DNA from: Microbispora bryophytorum
GTDB lineage: Bacteria; Actinomycetota; Actinomycetes; Streptosporangiales; Streptosporangiaceae
NCBI RefSeq assembly: GCF_006874465.1
Contig: NZ_VIRL01000015.1
Coordinates: 1 to 64,000, forward strand
Reading direction: 5' to 3'
DNA length: 64,000 bases
Of this stretch, positions 44,108 through 56,459 are shown piece after piece. Under the pieces are notes generated by a model, which was not told the origin of the DNA, ran no database searches, and saw only the letters and a list, made by a program, of their open reading frames with translations. The position numbers and the translations under genes are program-made. Numbering within the stretch: the stretch's first letter is position 1; every line of letters begins with the position of its first letter.

Positions 44108-47100
44108 GCCACGCCGAACCGATCGCCGTGCTCGGCCTGGCCTGCAGGCTTCCCCAGGCGCCCGACCCGGACGGATTCTGGCGGCTGCTGCGGTCGGGCA
44201 CGGACGCGATCACCGATCCGCCTCCCGGCCGGCCGGAGGCCGCACCGGGACACCGGCGAGGCGGGTTCCTCGAAGGGATCGACGAGTTCGACGCCGAGTT
44301 CTTCGGGATCCCGCCGATCGAGGCCGCCGCCATGGACCCGCAGCATCGGCTCATGCTGGAGCTCGCCTGGGAGTCGCTGGAGAACGCCCGGATCGCGCCG
44401 ACCTCGATCAAGGATCACCCGGTCGGCGTGTTCGTCGGCACGATGTCCGGCGACTACGACACGGTGCTTCACCGCAACGGGCCGTCCGGGATCACCCACC
44501 ACACCCTGACCGGCTCCAACCGCGGCGTCATCGCCAACCGGATCTCCCATCACCTCGGCCTGCGCGGGCCGAGCTTCGCCGTGGACAGCGGCCAGTGCTC
44601 GTCGCTGCTGGCCGTCCACCTCGCCTGCGAGAGCCTGCGCGACGGGGAGGCGGAGCTGGCGATCGTGGGCGGGGTCAACCTGACCATCGTGCCCGAGAGC
44701 ACGGTCGGCGCGGAGCGGTTCGGCGCGCTGTCGCCCGACGGCCGCTGCTTCACCTTCGACTCCCGTGCCAACGGGTACGTGCGCGGCGAAGGCGCCGCGG
44801 CCGTAGTCCTCAAGCCGCTGCGCCTCGCCGAGGCCGACGGGGACCGCGTCCACTGCGTGATCCTCGGCAGCGCCGTGAACCACGACGGGAGCGCCGGCGC
44901 TCTCACCGTCCCGAACCGCGAGGCGCAGGAGCGGGTGATCGAGCTCGCGACGCGCCGCGCGGGCGTCGGCCGGACCGAGGTCCAGTACGTCGAGTTGCAC
45001 GGCACCGGCACCCGGGTCGGCGATCCGATCGAGGCGGCCGCGCTCGGCGCGGCCCTGGGGACGGGGCGGCCGGACGGCGACCGGCTGGCGGTCGGCTCGG
45101 CCAAGACCAACGTCGGGCACCTGGAAGGCGCGGCCGGAATCGTGGGGTTGCTCAAGGTGGCCCTCAGCCTCGCGCACCGGGAGCTCCCGCCGAGCCTCAA
45201 CTTCGTCACGCCGAATCCCGCGATCCCGCTGGAGCGGCTGGGCCTGCGGGTCCAGACCGGGCTGTCCCCCTGGCCGAAGCCCGACCGGCCGCTGGTGGCG
45301 GGCGTCTCCGCGTTCGGCATGGGCGGCACCAACTGCCACGTCGTGCTGGGCGAGGCTCCGGCACGGCGTCCGGCGCGGCGTGCGGCGCGGCGTCCGGCGC
45401 GGCGTCCGGCGCGGCGTCCGGCGGCACGCGCCGCCGCCGACGGCCTGCTCCTGCCGTGGGTGCTGTCGGCGAGGACCGGGCAGGCCCTGCGCGCCCAGGC
45501 CGGACGGCTCATGGAGTTGGCCGAGGCCGACCCGCGGCTCCTGCCGATGGACGTCGGGCGCTCGCTCGCCGTGACGCGGGCGCCCCTGCGGGAGCGCGCC
45601 GTCATCCTGGGCGCCGACCCCGCGGAGTTCCTGACCGGCCTCGCGGCGGCGGCGCAGGGCGCACCGGCCGGGAATCTCCTCCGCGGGGACGCCGGCGAGG
45701 AGGCCGGGCTGGTCCTCGTGTTCCCTGGGACGGCACCCGGCGACGTCCTCGACCGGCTCACCGCGCCGGGCGGTTCGATGGACTCGGCCACACCCCTCGG
45801 GCGGATGTTCCGCCGCCACCTGGACGAGTGCGCCGAGGCGCTCGCGCGGCTCACCGGCCGCTCGCCCCTCGACGTGTCGCGGAGCGCGCCCGGAGCGCCC
45901 CGCTCCGAGACGCCGGAGGCCGCCCGGTCCGCGTCGTGGGCCGTCGCGGTGGCGTTCGCCGCGACGCTGCGGTCGTTCGGCGTCCGGCCCGACGCGGTCG
46001 TCGGCCACCTCGACGGAGAGATCGCGGCCGCCTGCGCGGCCGGTCTGCTGAGCCTCGACGAGGGCGCCGAGCTGATCGCCGGCGGCGCGGATCGCGGACG
46101 TGGCACGCCCTCCCCGGCCCTGCCCGGCGACGGCGCGATTCCCTGCCACTCGACGCGTACGGCCGGCCTGCTCGACCGGGCCGCCGTCGGCTCCGCACCC
46201 GCGGACGCCCCCGATCGGCTCGGTCCACTCGTCGGCGCCCTGGTCCGCGAGGGACACCGGGTCTTCATCGAGGTCGCGGCGGAACCCCTGCTGAGCGGCG
46301 CGATACAGGCCGCACTCGACGCGTCCCGCGAGAGCGGGGCGGACGGCAGCACGGACGGCAGCGCGGTCCTCACCGCCGGGCCCGACCGCGCCGGTGTGCT
46401 GCGCTCGATGGCCCTGGCCCACGTCCACGGGGCGGACGTCGACTGGTCCGCCGTCTTCGCGGACGAGGCGGCCCTGGTCGACCTGCCGACCTACGCCTTC
46501 CAGCGCACGTCGCACTGGATCGCGCCGGCCGCCGCCGGGGCGACCGGCCCCGGCCACTCCCCGGCCGCGGCCACGCCGCCGGCCGGCGACGCCGGCGCGT
46601 GGAGGCACATGATGTCCGGCCTGCCGGAGGCGGAACGGCGCGAAACGGCGATCGCGCTGGTACGCGCGCAGGTCGCCGGCGTTCTCGGCCACTCGGCGCC
46701 GGAGGCCGTCGCCGTGCGGCACACCTTCGGCGACCTCGGCCTCGACTCCGTCACCGGCGTCGAGCTGAGCCACCGCCTGAGCGCCGCGACCGGGCTGCGC
46801 CTGCCGGAGACGCTGATCTTCGACCATCCCACGCCGATCGCGCTCGCCGAGCACCTGGCCGAGCATTCGGCCGGGCATCTGACCGGGCCTTCGGCCGGGC
46901 TGACGCCGCACGCCGCGGCCGAGGCCGGCGAGCCGATCGCCGTAGTGGCGATGGCCTGCCGGTTCCCCGGCGGCGTACGCTCGCCGGAGGATCTGTGGCG
47001 GCTGGTGGAGTCCGGCGTCTGCGCCGTCTCCGGTGTGCCCGCCGACCGTGACTGGCAGATCCCAGCCGTCGGCGGCTTCCTGGCGGACGCGGCCGGCTTC

Positions 47101-50100
47101 GACGCCGGCTTCTTCGGTATCTCGCCGCGCGAGGCGCTGGCGATGGACCCGCAGCAACGGCTCATGCTCGAAGTCACCTGGGAGGCCCTGGAACGGGCCG
47201 GGATCCCCGCCGAGACGCTCGCGGGCAGCGACACCGGCGTCTACGTGGGCGCCATACCGCAGGAGTACGGCCCGCCCGCGCACGAGGGGCCCGACGAGCT
47301 CAAGGGCTACCTCATGACCGGTGGCACCGGCAGCGTCATCTCCGGCCGCATCGCCTACACGCTCGGCCTCGGCGGCCCCGCGGTGACCGTCGACACGGCC
47401 TGCTCGTCGTCGCTGGTCGCGGTGCACATGGCCTGCCAGGCGCTGCGACTGGGCGAAAGCGATCTGGCCCTGGCCGGCGGCGTGACCGTCATGGCCTCTC
47501 CCACGATGTACACCGAGTTCGGACGGCAACGCGGGCTCGCGGCCGACGGCCGGTGCAAGCCGTTCGCCGCCGCGGCGGACGGCACGAGCTGGGGTGAGGG
47601 CGCGGCGCTGCTGGTGCTCGAACGGCTGTCCGACGCGCGGCGCAACGGCCATCCGATCCTGGCGCTGGTCCGCGGCAGCGCCGTCAACCAGGACGGCGCC
47701 AGCAACGGGCTGACCGCGCCCAGCGGCCCCGCCCAGCGGCGGGTGATCCGCGCGGCCCTGGCCGCCGCCGGGCTCGGACCCGCGGACGTGGACGCCGTCG
47801 AGGCGCACGGCACCGGCACCTCGCTCGGCGACCCGATCGAGGCCGAGGCCCTGCTGGCCACCTACGGCCGGGACCGGCGGGCCGACCGGCCGCTGCTGCT
47901 CGGCTCGGTGAAGTCCAACATCGCGCACTCCCAGGCCGCCGCCGGCGCCGCGGGAGTCATCAAGATGGTCATGTCCATGCGCGCGGGACTCCTGCCCAGG
48001 ACCCTGCACGTCGACGAACCCACCCCCCGTGTGGACTGGTCCTCCGGCGCCGTCCGGCTCCTGACCGAGCCGGCCGCCTGGCCGGACACCGGCCGCCCCC
48101 GCCGCGCGGCGGTCTCGTCCTTCGGCATCAGCGGCACCAACGCGCACCTCATCGTCGAGCAGGCCCCGGCCGCCGCGCCGCCGCGGACCGCGCACGCCGA
48201 CGACGACCCGCCCGCGGCCTGGCTGATCTCGGCCAAGACCGAGCCGGCCCTCCTGGCGCAGGCGCAGCAGCTCAGGGACTACGTGGCCGCCCGACCCGGG
48301 CTCGACACCGACGCCGTCGCGCACGCCCTCGCGTCGGGCCGCACCGTCTTCGAGCACCGCGCCGTGATCACGGCGGCCGACCGATCGGGCCTGCTGGCCG
48401 GCCTCGGCGCGCTCGCCGCCGGTGAGTCCGCTCCCGGCGTGCTCCGCGCCGCCGGCCCGGTCGGCGGGACCGCCTTCCTGTTCGCCGGGCAGGGCAGCCA
48501 GCGGCCCGGCATGGGCCGTGAGCTCTACGAGGCGTCCGCGGTCTTCGCGGCCGCGCTCGACGAGGCCTGCGCGCACCTCGACGCACACCTGGACCTGCCG
48601 CTGCGCGACGTCATGTGGGCGCCCGCCGGATCGGCCCGCGCGGAGCTGCTCGGCCAGACCCGCTACACCCAACCGGCGCTGTTCGCCCTGGAGACCGCGC
48701 TGTACGCGATGGCCCGGGAGCGTGGCATCACCCCGGACTATCTCATCGGCCACTCGATCGGCGAGCTCGCCGCCGCGCACGTCGCGGGCGTGCTCTCCCT
48801 GGCCGACGCCGCCACGCTGGTGGCGACCCGCGGGCGGCTGATGCAGGAGTTGCCGCAGGGCGGCGCGATGGTGTCCATCCGGGCCTCCGAGGACGCCGTG
48901 CTCGGTCTGCTCGCCGGGCAGGAGGACAACGTCGGCCTGGCGGCCGTCAACGGCCCGGCCTCGGTCGTCGTCTCCGGCGACACCGACGCCGTGCTCGCGG
49001 TCGCCGAGCGCTGCGCGGAGCTGGGCTGGGCGACCCGGCGGCTGGACGTCAGCCACGCCTTCCACTCACCGCACATGGACGGCATGCTCGACGGCCTCGT
49101 CGACGTCGCGGCCGGTCTGACCTTCCGGCCGCCCGCGATCCCCGTCGTCTCCAACCTCACCGGCCGGATCGCCACTCCGGAGGAGCTGTGCTCGCCCGCG
49201 TACTGGGCGCGGCACGCGCGCGAGGCGGTGCGTTTCCTCGACGGCGTCCGCCGGCTCGCCGAGCAGGGCGTCACGTCCTACCTGGAGCTGAGCCCCGACG
49301 CCGTGCTCGCCCCGCTCGCACGGACCGCGCTCACGGCCCCGATCCCCGACGGCGCGGCACCCGAACCAGGCGCGGCGCCGGCGGTCATGGCCGTCCTGCA
49401 GCGCGGGCGCCCCGAGGCCGAGACCGCCGACCGGGCCGTCGGCTGGGCACGCGCGCGCACCGCCGGCGTCACGCGGCCCCCGGGCCGCGCAGGGCGGCCG
49501 GACGCCTGCACCGACCTGCCGACCTACCCCTTCCAGCGCCGGAGGTACTGGCTGACCGGCACGTCCGGATCACGGCCGTCCCCGGCCGTCCCCGCCGAAG
49601 CGCGCTTCTGGGCCGCCGTCCGCGACGGCGACCTCGGCGCCGTCGCGGACGCGCTCGGGATCGCCGGCGCGGACGAGCGGTCGTCGCTGCGCGCCGTCGT
49701 GCCGATCCTGTCGGACTGGCATCGGCGGCAGCGCGGGCAGGCGGCCGCCGACGGGGCGCGGTACCGCGTCGCCTGGCGGCCGATCCCCATGACGGCGGCT
49801 CCCGCTCCACGCGGCACCTGGCTCGTGGTGGTTCCGGCCGGGTACGCCGGCCACGAGTGGGTGACCGCGTGTGCGAGCGCCCTCGGCGACGGAGGCGCGG
49901 ACGTCCGCGTGATCGCCGACGACGGCGGCGACGGCGGCGAGACCGGCCCGGAGGCGCTCGCGTCGCGGCTGCGCGCCGCGCTCGGTGACGGCGCCGCGGC
50001 GCCGGGCGGGGTGCTGTCGCTGCTGGCGCTCGACGACCGCCAGGACCCGCGTCATCCGGAGATCTCGCGCGGCCTGTCCGCGTCGCTGACGCTGGTGCGG

Positions 50101-53100
50101 TCCCTGGCCGGCGCCGCGCTCGGCGCCCCGCTGTGGCTGCTCACGCGGGGGGCGGTCGGCACCGGTCCCACGGATCCGGTGGAAAACCCCGCCCAGGCCC
50201 AGATATGGGCACTCGGCCGATCCTTCGCCCTGGAACATCCGCGGATGTGGGGCGGCCTGGTCGACCTTCCCGCCGACATCCGGTCCGCGCATCTGGTGCG
50301 TACGGCCCTGACCGCACCGGGTCACGAAGAGGAGATCGCGATACGCCCCGCCGGGCTGTTCGGACGCCGCCTGGTGACCGCCCCGCGGCCGGAGCCGGCC
50401 GCCGAGCCCTGGCGTCCCCGCGGGACCGTCCTGGTCACCGGCGGCACCGGCGGTCTGGGCGCGCACGTCGCCCGCTGGCTGGCCGCCGCGGGCGCCGGCC
50501 ATCTGGTGCTGGTCAGCCGCCGGGGCAGGGCCGCGCCCGGCGCCGAGGCCCTCGAAACGGAGCTCACCGCGGCCGGCGCCGCCGTCACCATCGCCGCCTG
50601 CGACGTGGCCGACCGCGCCGCGCTGGCCGGCCTGATCGCCACCGTGACCGCCGGGCACGGCCCCATCAGGTCGGTTTTCCACACGGCGGGCGTCGGACGG
50701 CGCGTACCGATCGCGGAGCTCACGGCGGATGAGCTCGCGGCGGCCTGCTCCAAGGCGGCCGGCGCCGCCAACCTGGACGACCTGCTCGGCGAGAGCGCGC
50801 TGGACGCGTTCGTGCTGTTCTCCTCGATCGCCGGCGCCGGCGTGTGGGCCACCACCGGCCAGGCCGCCTACGCGGCGGCCAACGCCTTCCTCGACGCCCT
50901 GGCCGAGCGGCGCCGCGCGCTGGGCCGCACCGCGACCTCGCTCGCCTGGGGACTGTGGGCCGGGCCGGGCATGGGCGCGGACCCCGCGTTCGCCCGCCAC
51001 CTCGCCCGGCACGGCGTCGAGGCGATGCCGCCCGAGCGGGCGATCGCCGCCCTCCAGGCCGCCCTGGACGACGACGCCACCTGCCTGACCGTCGCCGACA
51101 TCGCCTGGGAGCGGTTCGTGCCGCCGTTCACCGCGGGGCGCACCCGTCCGCTGCTCGACGACCTCGCGGCGGCGCGGGAGGCGCTGAGCCCTCCGGCGGA
51201 CGCCCCGGACCAGGCGTCCGGTCCGGGGCTGCGGCAGGAGCTCGCGGCCCTGCCCGCCGTCCGGCGGCGCCCGCGGATCCTGCAGGTGGTGCTGGGCCAC
51301 ACGGCGGCGATCTCCGGCGACTCCGCCGGGGCGACCGACCCGAGCCGGCCGTTCCGCGACCTCGGGTTCGACTCGCTGATGACCGTCGAGCTGCCGGAAC
51401 GGCTCACCGCCGCCACGGGCCTGGCGCTTCCCGCCACGCTCGCCTACGACCACCCGACGCCGGCCGCGGTCGCCGATCACCTGTACGCCGAGCTCACCGG
51501 CGAGCGCTCCCCCGTCGCGGGCCCGGCCGGCGCCACCGCCGCGTCCGAGGACCCCATCGCGATCGTCGCCATGTCCTGCCGGTATCCGGGCGGCGTGCGC
51601 TCCCCCGAGGATCTGTGGGACCTGCTCGCCGCCGGCACCGACGCGGTGTCGGAGTTCCCCGCCGACCGTGGATGGGACCTCGACGGCCTGTACGACCCGG
51701 AGAGCGCGCGCCCCGGCACGTCGTACACGAACCTCGGCGGCTTCCTCCACGACGCGGGGGAGTTCGATCCCGCGTTCTTCGACATCAGCCCGCGCGAGGC
51801 CCTCGCGATGGACCCGCAGCAGCGGCTGCTGCTCACGCTCACGTGGGAGGCCCTGGAGCGCGCCGGAATCGACCCCGCCACCCTGCGCGACAGCGACACC
51901 GGCGTCTTCGTCGGAGCCTCGTCGCACCAGTACGGCGGCGGCGGCGCGCACGTACCCGAGGACGTCGCCGGTCACCTGCTGACCGGCACGGCGGCGAGCG
52001 TGAACTCCGGCCGCGTCGCCTACAGCCTCGGCCTGCGGGGACCGGCCCTGACGGTGGACACCGCGTGCTCGTCGTCCCTGGTCGCCGTGCACCTCGCCGT
52101 CCGGGCGCTCCGTTCCGGGGAGTGCGGCATGGCACTGGCCGGCGCGGCCGCGGTGATGGCCACTCCCATGGTCTTCACCGAGTTCAGCAGGCAGCGCGGG
52201 CTGGCCGCCGACGGCCGGTGCAAGCCGTTCGCCGCGGCCGCCGACGGGACGGCGTGGGGTGAGGGGGCCGCGATGCTCCTGCTCGAACGGCTGTCGGACG
52301 CCACCCGCAACGGTCACCGGGTCCTCGGACTCATCCGCGGCAGCGCCGTCAACCAGGACGGCGCGAGCAACGGGCTGACCGCGCCCAACGGGCCGGCGCA
52401 GGAACAGGTCATCGGGCAGGCCCTCGCCGCCGCCGGGCTCGAACCGGCCGAGGTGGACGTCGTGGAGGCGCACGGCACCGGCACCACGCTCGGCGACCCC
52501 ATCGAGGCCGGGGCGCTGCTCGCCGCCTACGGCCGGGACCGGGACGCGCGGCTGCCGCTGCTGCTGGGATCGGTCAAGTCCAACATCGGGCACACGCAGG
52601 CGGCGGCCGGAATGGCCGGCGTCATCAAGCTGGTCATGGCGATGCGACACGGCGTGCTGCCGAAGACCCTGCACGTCGACCGGCCCACCCCGCACGTCGA
52701 CTGGTCCTCGGGGGCGGTCCGCCTGGTGACCGAGCCGACCGCCTGGCCCGGCACCGGCCGGCCGCGCCGCGGCGCGGTCTCGTCGTTCGGCATCAGCGGC
52801 ACCAACGCCCACGTCGTCATCGAGCAGTCTCCGCCGGAGGAGGCGCCCGAGCGCGTGTCCGGGACACGTCCGGAGGAACCGGTCCCGGTGCCGTGGCTCG
52901 TCTCGGCGCGGTCCGAGACGGCGTTGCGGGCGCAGGCCGGCCGGCTGCGGGAATTCGCCCGGCGTCACCCGGAGCTCTCCCCCGGTGACATCGCCCACGC
53001 GCTCGTCACCACCCGGCACGCGTTCGAGCACCGCGCCGCCGTGACCGGCCGGACCCACGCGGAGCGCGTCGAGGCGCTGGACCGTCTCGCCGCCGGCGAG

Positions 53101-56100
53101 GAGCATCCCGGCATCGTGCGCGGGGTCGCGAAGACCGCGCCGACGGCCTTCCTCTACTCCGGCGAGAGCGCCGGGGGGAGCGCCGGGGAAAGCGCCGGGC
53201 AAACCGGTGCCGCGCTCGACCTGTACGACGCGTTCCCCGTGTTCGCCGCGGAGTTCGACGCCGTCTGCGCCGCGCTGGACGTCCATCTGGACGCGCCCCT
53301 GCACGACGTGCTCCGCGACGCCCCGGACACGCTCAGGGACGGCCGCTCCGCCCACGCGTACGCCGCGCGGTTCGCGCTCGACGTCGCGCTCACCCGGCTG
53401 CTCGAACACCTCGGACCGGTGCCCGAGCACGTCCTCGGCGTCGGAAGCGGCGCGCCGGCCGCCGCGTACGTCGCCGGCGCCCTGTCCCTCACCGACGCCG
53501 CGGCTCTGGCCACCGCCCTCGGCCGGCTCAGCCGGCGGCCCGGCGAGGAGGCGGCGCTCGGCGAGTTCCGCGCGACCGTCGAACGCATCCGGTTCGGCGA
53601 GCCCGCCATGTCGATGGTCTCTCCCTCGACCGGCCGGCTCGTCACCGCCGCGGATCTGGCCGTCCCCGAGCACTGGACCGGCCGGGAGCCGACCGCGCCT
53701 TCCGACGGCGTCCGGCTGCTCGCCGAGAGCGGGGCCGGCCGCGTCATGGTGCTCGGTCCCGCCGCGTTCGCCGACCAGCCGGGCACGGCGATCCCGGTCG
53801 TACGGCCGGGGCACGGCGCGGTGCGGGGCCTGACCGCCGCGCTGGCCGACGCGTACTGCCAGGGCCAGGCCGTCATGTGGCGCGACCTCCTCCCCACCGA
53901 GACGGGCGCGCCCGTCGACCTGCCCACGTACGCCTTCGACGACCGGCGGTTCTGGCTGCCGGTCTCCGGCCGCGGCCGGGCCGCCGACGGACCGCCGGCG
54001 GCCGAGCGCCATCCCCTGGCCGGCCAGGCCATCGAGCTCGACGACGGCGGCATGCTGTTCACCGGTGGCTTCTCGGCGCGCACGCAGCCGTGGCTCGCGG
54101 ACCACGAGGTGCACGGTCATGTCGTCGTGCCGGGTGTGACGTTCCTGGAACTCGCCGCGTGGGCGGCCCGGCAGAGCGGCTGCGCCGGGGTCGTCGAGCT
54201 GACCCACAAGGCTCCGCTGATCGTGCCGCAGGACGGCAGGGTCGAGCTCCAACTGCGGACCGGGCCCGCCGACCCTGCCGGGCGGCGGGAGTTCTCACTG
54301 CGGTGCAGGAGCGAGACCGCGGCACGCGGGCGTCCCTGGTCGCAACTGGCCACCGGCGTCCTCGGACCGGCCGGGACCTCCGGCGTGCCGTCACCGCACG
54401 CCGTCGTCCCCGACGGCGCGGTCCCGATCGAGATCGGCGACTTCTACCAGCGGTTCAACGCCCACGGCCACTACGGCTGGGGTCCGGTGTTCCAGAGCCT
54501 GCGCGCCGCCTTCCGGCACGGCGACCATCTCTACGCCGAGCTCCGGCTGCCGGAGGACCCGCGCCTTCGCTCCGGCCCGTTCGACCTGCATCCGGCCCTG
54601 CTGGACGCGGTGATGCACGGGCTCGGCCTCGACGGCGCGCCGGAGTCGCTCATCGACCTGATCAGCGACGGCGGAGACGGGACCCTACGGCCGCGCATCC
54701 CGTTCATCTGGAACGGGGTCGCCGTATCCGGGCACGGCGCGCGCGAGCTGCTGGTGCGGATCTCACCCGCCGGCCCCGGCGCGGTGTCGATCACCGCGTG
54801 GGACGAGGCCGGCCGGCCGGCGGTCGTCGTCGAGTCGCTGGTCATGCTGCCCGTCTCGCCGAAGCAGCTCGGAAGTTCGTCCGGCCGCCGGGGGGCGTTG
54901 CACCGCGTCGCCTGGCAGGTCGCCGAGCCGCCGCGCGAAAAGCCGCGCCCCGTCGTCACGGTGCCCGGTGGCGAACCGTCCGCCGCGCGGGCGGCGATCG
55001 CGGCGGAGGCGGAGCCGCCGGCCGCGGTGGTCGTCCCGCTGCCGCCGGACGACATGACGCCCGCCGCCGCCCGCCGCGCGACCCGCCGCACGCTGGAGAT
55101 CGCCCAGCGGTGGCTCTCCGACGACACCCTCGCCGGCGTCCGGCTGGTCTTCCTCACGCGGCACGCGGTCGCCGCCCTCCCCACCGACCCGGTCGAGGAC
55201 CTCGCCAACGCGGCGTCATGGGGCCTGATCCGCTCGGCCCAGGCCGAGAATCCGGGCCGGTTCACGCTCGTCGACCTCGACCGGACGCCCGAGTCCGAGG
55301 ACGCGATCGCGGCGGCGGTGGCGACCGGTGCGCCGCAGGTCGCCATACGCAACGGAATCCCGCACCGGCCGGAGACCACCCCGGTCCCGCTCATCACCGG
55401 CCGGACCGGCCGGCCCCTCGACCCGGGCGGCACCGTGCTCGTCACCGGGGGAACCGGCGGCCTCGGCGCGCTGTTCGCCCGGCACCTCGTCACCGAGCAC
55501 GGCGTGCGCCACCTGATCCTGGCGAGCCGCCGGGGCGACGCCGCGAAGGGCGCCGGCGCGCTCGTCGCCGAACTGGCCGGCCACGGCGCCGAGGTCAGGG
55601 TCGTCGCCTGCGACGTCGCCGACCGCGCCGCCGTGCAGGCCCTGCTCGCCGCGGTCGCGGCGGACCACCCGCTCACCGCGGTCGTCCACGCCGCCGGCGT
55701 GCTCGACGACGCCGTGGTCACCGCGCTCTCCCCGGAGCAGGTCGACGTCGTCATGCGGCCCAAGGCGGACGGCGCGTGGCATCTGCATGAGCTCACCCGC
55801 GGGTTCGACCTGGACGCCTTCGTGCTGTTCTCCTCCGTGGCGAGCGTGCTCGGCACCGCGGGCCAGGCGAACTACGCGGCGGCCAACGGTTTTCTCGACG
55901 CCCTCTCCCACCACCGCCACTCCCTCGGGTTGCCCGCGACGTCACTCGCCTGGGGGCTGTGGGACGCCGACGGCATGGGCGGCGGCCTCGGGCAGGCCGA
56001 CCTCGAACGGATGCGGCGCGCCGGGATCAGGCCGCTCTCGGCGGAGGACGGACTGGGGCTGTTCGACGACGCCCTCACGGTGGCCGAACCGCTGCTCATG

Positions 56101-56457
56101 CCGGCCGATCTGGACCTCGCGGCGACACGTACCGAAGGGGCGACCTCGCGGGACCCCGCGGCCACGCCGATGCCGTCCGGCCTGTCGCCGGACGAACGCG
56201 ACGCGTTCCTGCTCGACCTGGTCGTGGGGCACGTCGCCGAGGTCAGCGGCCATTCCGACGACGCGATCGAGCCGGACGCCACCTTGTTCGAACTCGGCCT
56301 GGACTCGCTCATGATCGTGGAATTGCGCAACCGCCTGGCCTCCGCCAGCGGGCTGGCGCTGCCCGCGAACGTCGCGTTCGACCATCCGACGCCCGCGGCC
56401 CTGGTCGATCACCTGCGCGACCGGCTGCTCGGGGAGCGCCGGCCGGTGGACGCGTGA
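44104..56457 (+). CDS. Modular type I polyketide synthase: KSQ-AT(dead)-ACP / KS-AT-KR-ACP / KS-AT(dead)-DH-KR-ACP
   Basis: 4117 residues. Loading module: KSQ with Q164 in place of the Cys ([12 protein letters not shown]299 and H339 present); AT with L636 replacing the nucleophile (VGHLDGE); ACP S882. Module 1: KS C1100, H1235, H1275; AT S1551 (GHSIGE) with HAFH at 1651-1654, i.e. malonyl-specific; KR with Y2256 and W2248 but no LDD, so A-type; ACP S2424. Module 2: KS C2655, H2790, H2830; AT without nucleophile (G3112-V-G-S-G) and without the ferredoxin-like subdomain carrying the catalytic His; DH H3334 and D3501; KR Y3924 with LDD 3867-3869, so B-type; ACP S4068. There are no docking domains or thioesterase. 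If all units were malonate supplied in trans, ACP2 would carry a 5-hydroxyhex-2-enoyl chain. GTG 44104 overlaps the condensation gene. Confidence 0.93.
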   Translation: MSHAEPIAVLGLACRLPQAPDPDGFWRLLRSGTDAITDPPPGRPEAAPGHRRGGFLEGIDEFDAEFFGIPPIEAAAMDPQHRLMLELAWESLENARIAPTSIKDHPVGVFVGTMSGDYDTVLHRNGPSGITHHTLTGSNRGVIANRISHHLGLRGPSFAVDSGQCSSLLAVHLACESLRDGEAELAIVGGVNLTIVPESTVGAERFGALSPDGRCFTFDSRANGYVRGEGAAAVVLKPLRLAEADGDRVHCVILGSAVNHDGSAGALTVPNREAQERVIELATRRAGVGRTEVQYVELHGTGTRVGDPIEAAALGAALGTGRPDGDRLAVGSAKTNVGHLEGAAGIVGLLKVALSLAHRELPPSLNFVTPNPAIPLERLGLRVQTGLSPWPKPDRPLVAGVSAFGMGGTNCHVVLGEAPARRPARRAARRPARRPARRPAARAAADGLLLPWVLSARTGQALRAQAGRLMELAEADPRLLPMDVGRSLAVTRAPLRERAVILGADPAEFLTGLAAAAQGAPAGNLLRGDAGEEAGLVLVFPGTAPGDVLDRLTAPGGSMDSATPLGRMFRRHLDECAEALARLTGRSPLDVSRSAPGAPRSETPEAARSASWAVAVAFAATLRSFGVRPDAVVGHLDGEIAAACAAGLLSLDEGAELIAGGADRGRGTPSPALPGDGAIPCHSTRTAGLLDRAAVGSAPADAPDRLGPLVGALVREGHRVFIEVAAEPLLSGAIQAALDASRESGADGSTDGSAVLTAGPDRAGVLRSMALAHVHGADVDWSAVFADEAALVDLPTYAFQRTSHWIAPAAAGATGPGHSPAAATPPAGDAGAWRHMMSGLPEAERRETAIALVRAQVAGVLGHSAPEAVAVRHTFGDLGLDSVTGVELSHRLSAATGLRLPETLIFDHPTPIALAEHLAEHSAGHLTGPSAGLTPHAAAEAGEPIAVVAMACRFPGGVRSPEDLWRLVESGVCAVSGVPADRDWQIPAVGGFLADAAGFDAGFFGISPREALAMDPQQRLMLEVTWEALERAGIPAETLAGSDTGVYVGAIPQEYGPPAHEGPDELKGYLMTGGTGSVISGRIAYTLGLGGPAVTVDTACSSSLVAVHMACQALRLGESDLALAGGVTVMASPTMYTEFGRQRGLAADGRCKPFAAAADGTSWGEGAALLVLERLSDARRNGHPILALVRGSAVNQDGASNGLTAPSGPAQRRVIRAALAAAGLGPADVDAVEAHGTGTSLGDPIEAEALLATYGRDRRADRPLLLGSVKSNIAHSQAAAGAAGVIKMVMSMRAGLLPRTLHVDEPTPRVDWSSGAVRLLTEPAAWPDTGRPRRAAVSSFGISGTNAHLIVEQAPAAAPPRTAHADDDPPAAWLISAKTEPALLAQAQQLRDYVAARPGLDTDAVAHALASGRTVFEHRAVITAADRSGLLAGLGALAAGESAPGVLRAAGPVGGTAFLFAGQGSQRPGMGRELYEASAVFAAALDEACAHLDAHLDLPLRDVMWAPAGSARAELLGQTRYTQPALFALETALYAMARERGITPDYLIGHSIGELAAAHVAGVLSLADAATLVATRGRLMQELPQGGAMVSIRASEDAVLGLLAGQEDNVGLAAVNGPASVVVSGDTDAVLAVAERCAELGWATRRLDVSHAFHSPHMDGMLDGLVDVAAGLTFRPPAIPVVSNLTGRIATPEELCSPAYWARHAREAVRFLDGVRRLAEQGVTSYLELSPDAVLAPLARTALTAPIPDGAAPEPGAAPAVMAVLQRGRPEAETADRAVGWARARTAGVTRPPGRAGRPDACTDLPTYPFQRRRYWLTGTSGSRPSPAVPAEARFWAAVRDGDLGAVADALGIAGADERSSLRAVVPILSDWHRRQRGQAAADGARYRVAWRPIPMTAAPAPRGTWLVVVPAGYAGHEWVTACASALGDGGADVRVIADDGGDGGETGPEALASRLRAALGDGAAAPGGVLSLLALDDRQDPRHPEISRGLSASLTLVRSLAGAALGAPLWLLTRGAVGTGPTDPVENPAQAQIWALGRSFALEHPRMWGGLVDLPADIRSAHLVRTALTAPGHEEEIAIRPAGLFGRRLVTAPRPEPAAEPWRPRGTVLVTGGTGGLGAHVARWLAAAGAGHLVLVSRRGRAAPGAEALETELTAAGAAVTIAACDVADRAALAGLIATVTAGHGPIRSVFHTAGVGRRVPIAELTADELAAACSKAAGAANLDDLLGESALDAFVLFSSIAGAGVWATTGQAAYAAANAFLDALAERRRALGRTATSLAWGLWAGPGMGADPAFARHLARHGVEAMPPERAIAALQAALDDDATCLTVADIAWERFVPPFTAGRTRPLLDDLAAAREALSPPADAPDQASGPGLRQELAALPAVRRRPRILQVVLGHTAAISGDSAGATDPSRPFRDLGFDSLMTVELPERLTAATGLALPATLAYDHPTPAAVADHLYAELTGERSPVAGPAGATAASEDPIAIVAMSCRYPGGVRSPEDLWDLLAAGTDAVSEFPADRGWDLDGLYDPESARPGTSYTNLGGFLHDAGEFDPAFFDISPREALAMDPQQRLLLTLTWEALERAGIDPATLRDSDTGVFVGASSHQYGGGGAHVPEDVAGHLLTGTAASVNSGRVAYSLGLRGPALTVDTACSSSLVAVHLAVRALRSGECGMALAGAAAVMATPMVFTEFSRQRGLAADGRCKPFAAAADGTAWGEGAAMLLLERLSDATRNGHRVLGLIRGSAVNQDGASNGLTAPNGPAQEQVIGQALAAAGLEPAEVDVVEAHGTGTTLGDPIEAGALLAAYGRDRDARLPLLLGSVKSNIGHTQAAAGMAGVIKLVMAMRHGVLPKTLHVDRPTPHVDWSSGAVRLVTEPTAWPGTGRPRRGAVSSFGISGTNAHVVIEQSPPEEAPERVSGTRPEEPVPVPWLVSARSETALRAQAGRLREFARRHPELSPGDIAHALVTTRHAFEHRAAVTGRTHAERVEALDRLAAGEEHPGIVRGVAKTAPTAFLYSGESAGGSAGESAGQTGAALDLYDAFPVFAAEFDAVCAALDVHLDAPLHDVLRDAPDTLRDGRSAHAYAARFALDVALTRLLEHLGPVPEHVLGVGSGAPAAAYVAGALSLTDAAALATALGRLSRRPGEEAALGEFRATVERIRFGEPAMSMVSPSTGRLVTAADLAVPEHWTGREPTAPSDGVRLLAESGAGRVMVLGPAAFADQPGTAIPVVRPGHGAVRGLTAALADAYCQGQAVMWRDLLPTETGAPVDLPTYAFDDRRFWLPVSGRGRAADGPPAAERHPLAGQAIELDDGGMLFTGGFSARTQPWLADHEVHGHVVVPGVTFLELAAWAARQSGCAGVVELTHKAPLIVPQDGRVELQLRTGPADPAGRREFSLRCRSETAARGRPWSQLATGVLGPAGTSGVPSPHAVVPDGAVPIEIGDFYQRFNAHGHYGWGPVFQSLRAAFRHGDHLYAELRLPEDPRLRSGPFDLHPALLDAVMHGLGLDGAPESLIDLISDGGDGTLRPRIPFIWNGVAVSGHGARELLVRISPAGPGAVSITAWDEAGRPAVVVESLVMLPVSPKQLGSSSGRRGALHRVAWQVAEPPREKPRPVVTVPGGEPSAARAAIAAEAEPPAAVVVPLPPDDMTPAAARRATRRTLEIAQRWLSDDTLAGVRLVFLTRHAVAALPTDPVEDLANAASWGLIRSAQAENPGRFTLVDLDRTPESEDAIAAAVATGAPQVAIRNGIPHRPETTPVPLITGRTGRPLDPGGTVLVTGGTGGLGALFARHLVTEHGVRHLILASRRGDAAKGAGALVAELAGHGAEVRVVACDVADRAAVQALLAAVAADHPLTAVVHAAGVLDDAVVTALSPEQVDVVMRPKADGAWHLHELTRGFDLDAFVLFSSVASVLGTAGQANYAAANGFLDALSHHRHSLGLPATSLAWGLWDADGMGGGLGQADLERMRRAGIRPLSAEDGLGLFDDALTVAEPLLMPADLDLAATRTEGATSRDPAATPMPSGLSPDERDAFLLDLVVGHVAEVSGHSDDAIEPDATLFELGLDSLMIVELRNRLASASGLALPANVAFDHPTPAALVDHLRDRLLGERRPVDA
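45364..45423 (+). repeat. Five 12-bp in-frame tandem units in the KSQ-AT linker
   Basis: CGGCGTCCGGCG (encoding RRPA) occurs five times with a single base change in the second copy (RRAA). It encodes residues 421-440, a very basic linker just after the KSQ domain. Confidence 0.9.
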
Positions 56458-56459
56458 CG

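Noticed and set aside
44596-44598. Cys165 of the first KS as a possible nucleophile
   Set aside because: Aligned with VDTACSSSL, the nucleophile position is Gln164; Cys165 falls on the following Ser. It could only matter if the loop were shifted, for which there is no sign.
46550-46620. Non-ribosomal peptide modules inside the large synthase
   Set aside because: All domains in 44104-56457 are PKS-type; the only NRPS-like protein is the separate condensation protein, and no functional adenylation domain is present.
43906-49065. 1719-codon open frame antisense to the condensation and PKS genes (also 49570-54252 and 4669-8298 antisense)
   Set aside because: Composition is typical of the mirror frame of GC-rich genes (Arg/Gly/Ala/Val/His-rich, no domains), while the opposite strand encodes clear KS, AT, KR, ACP and peptidase motifs.
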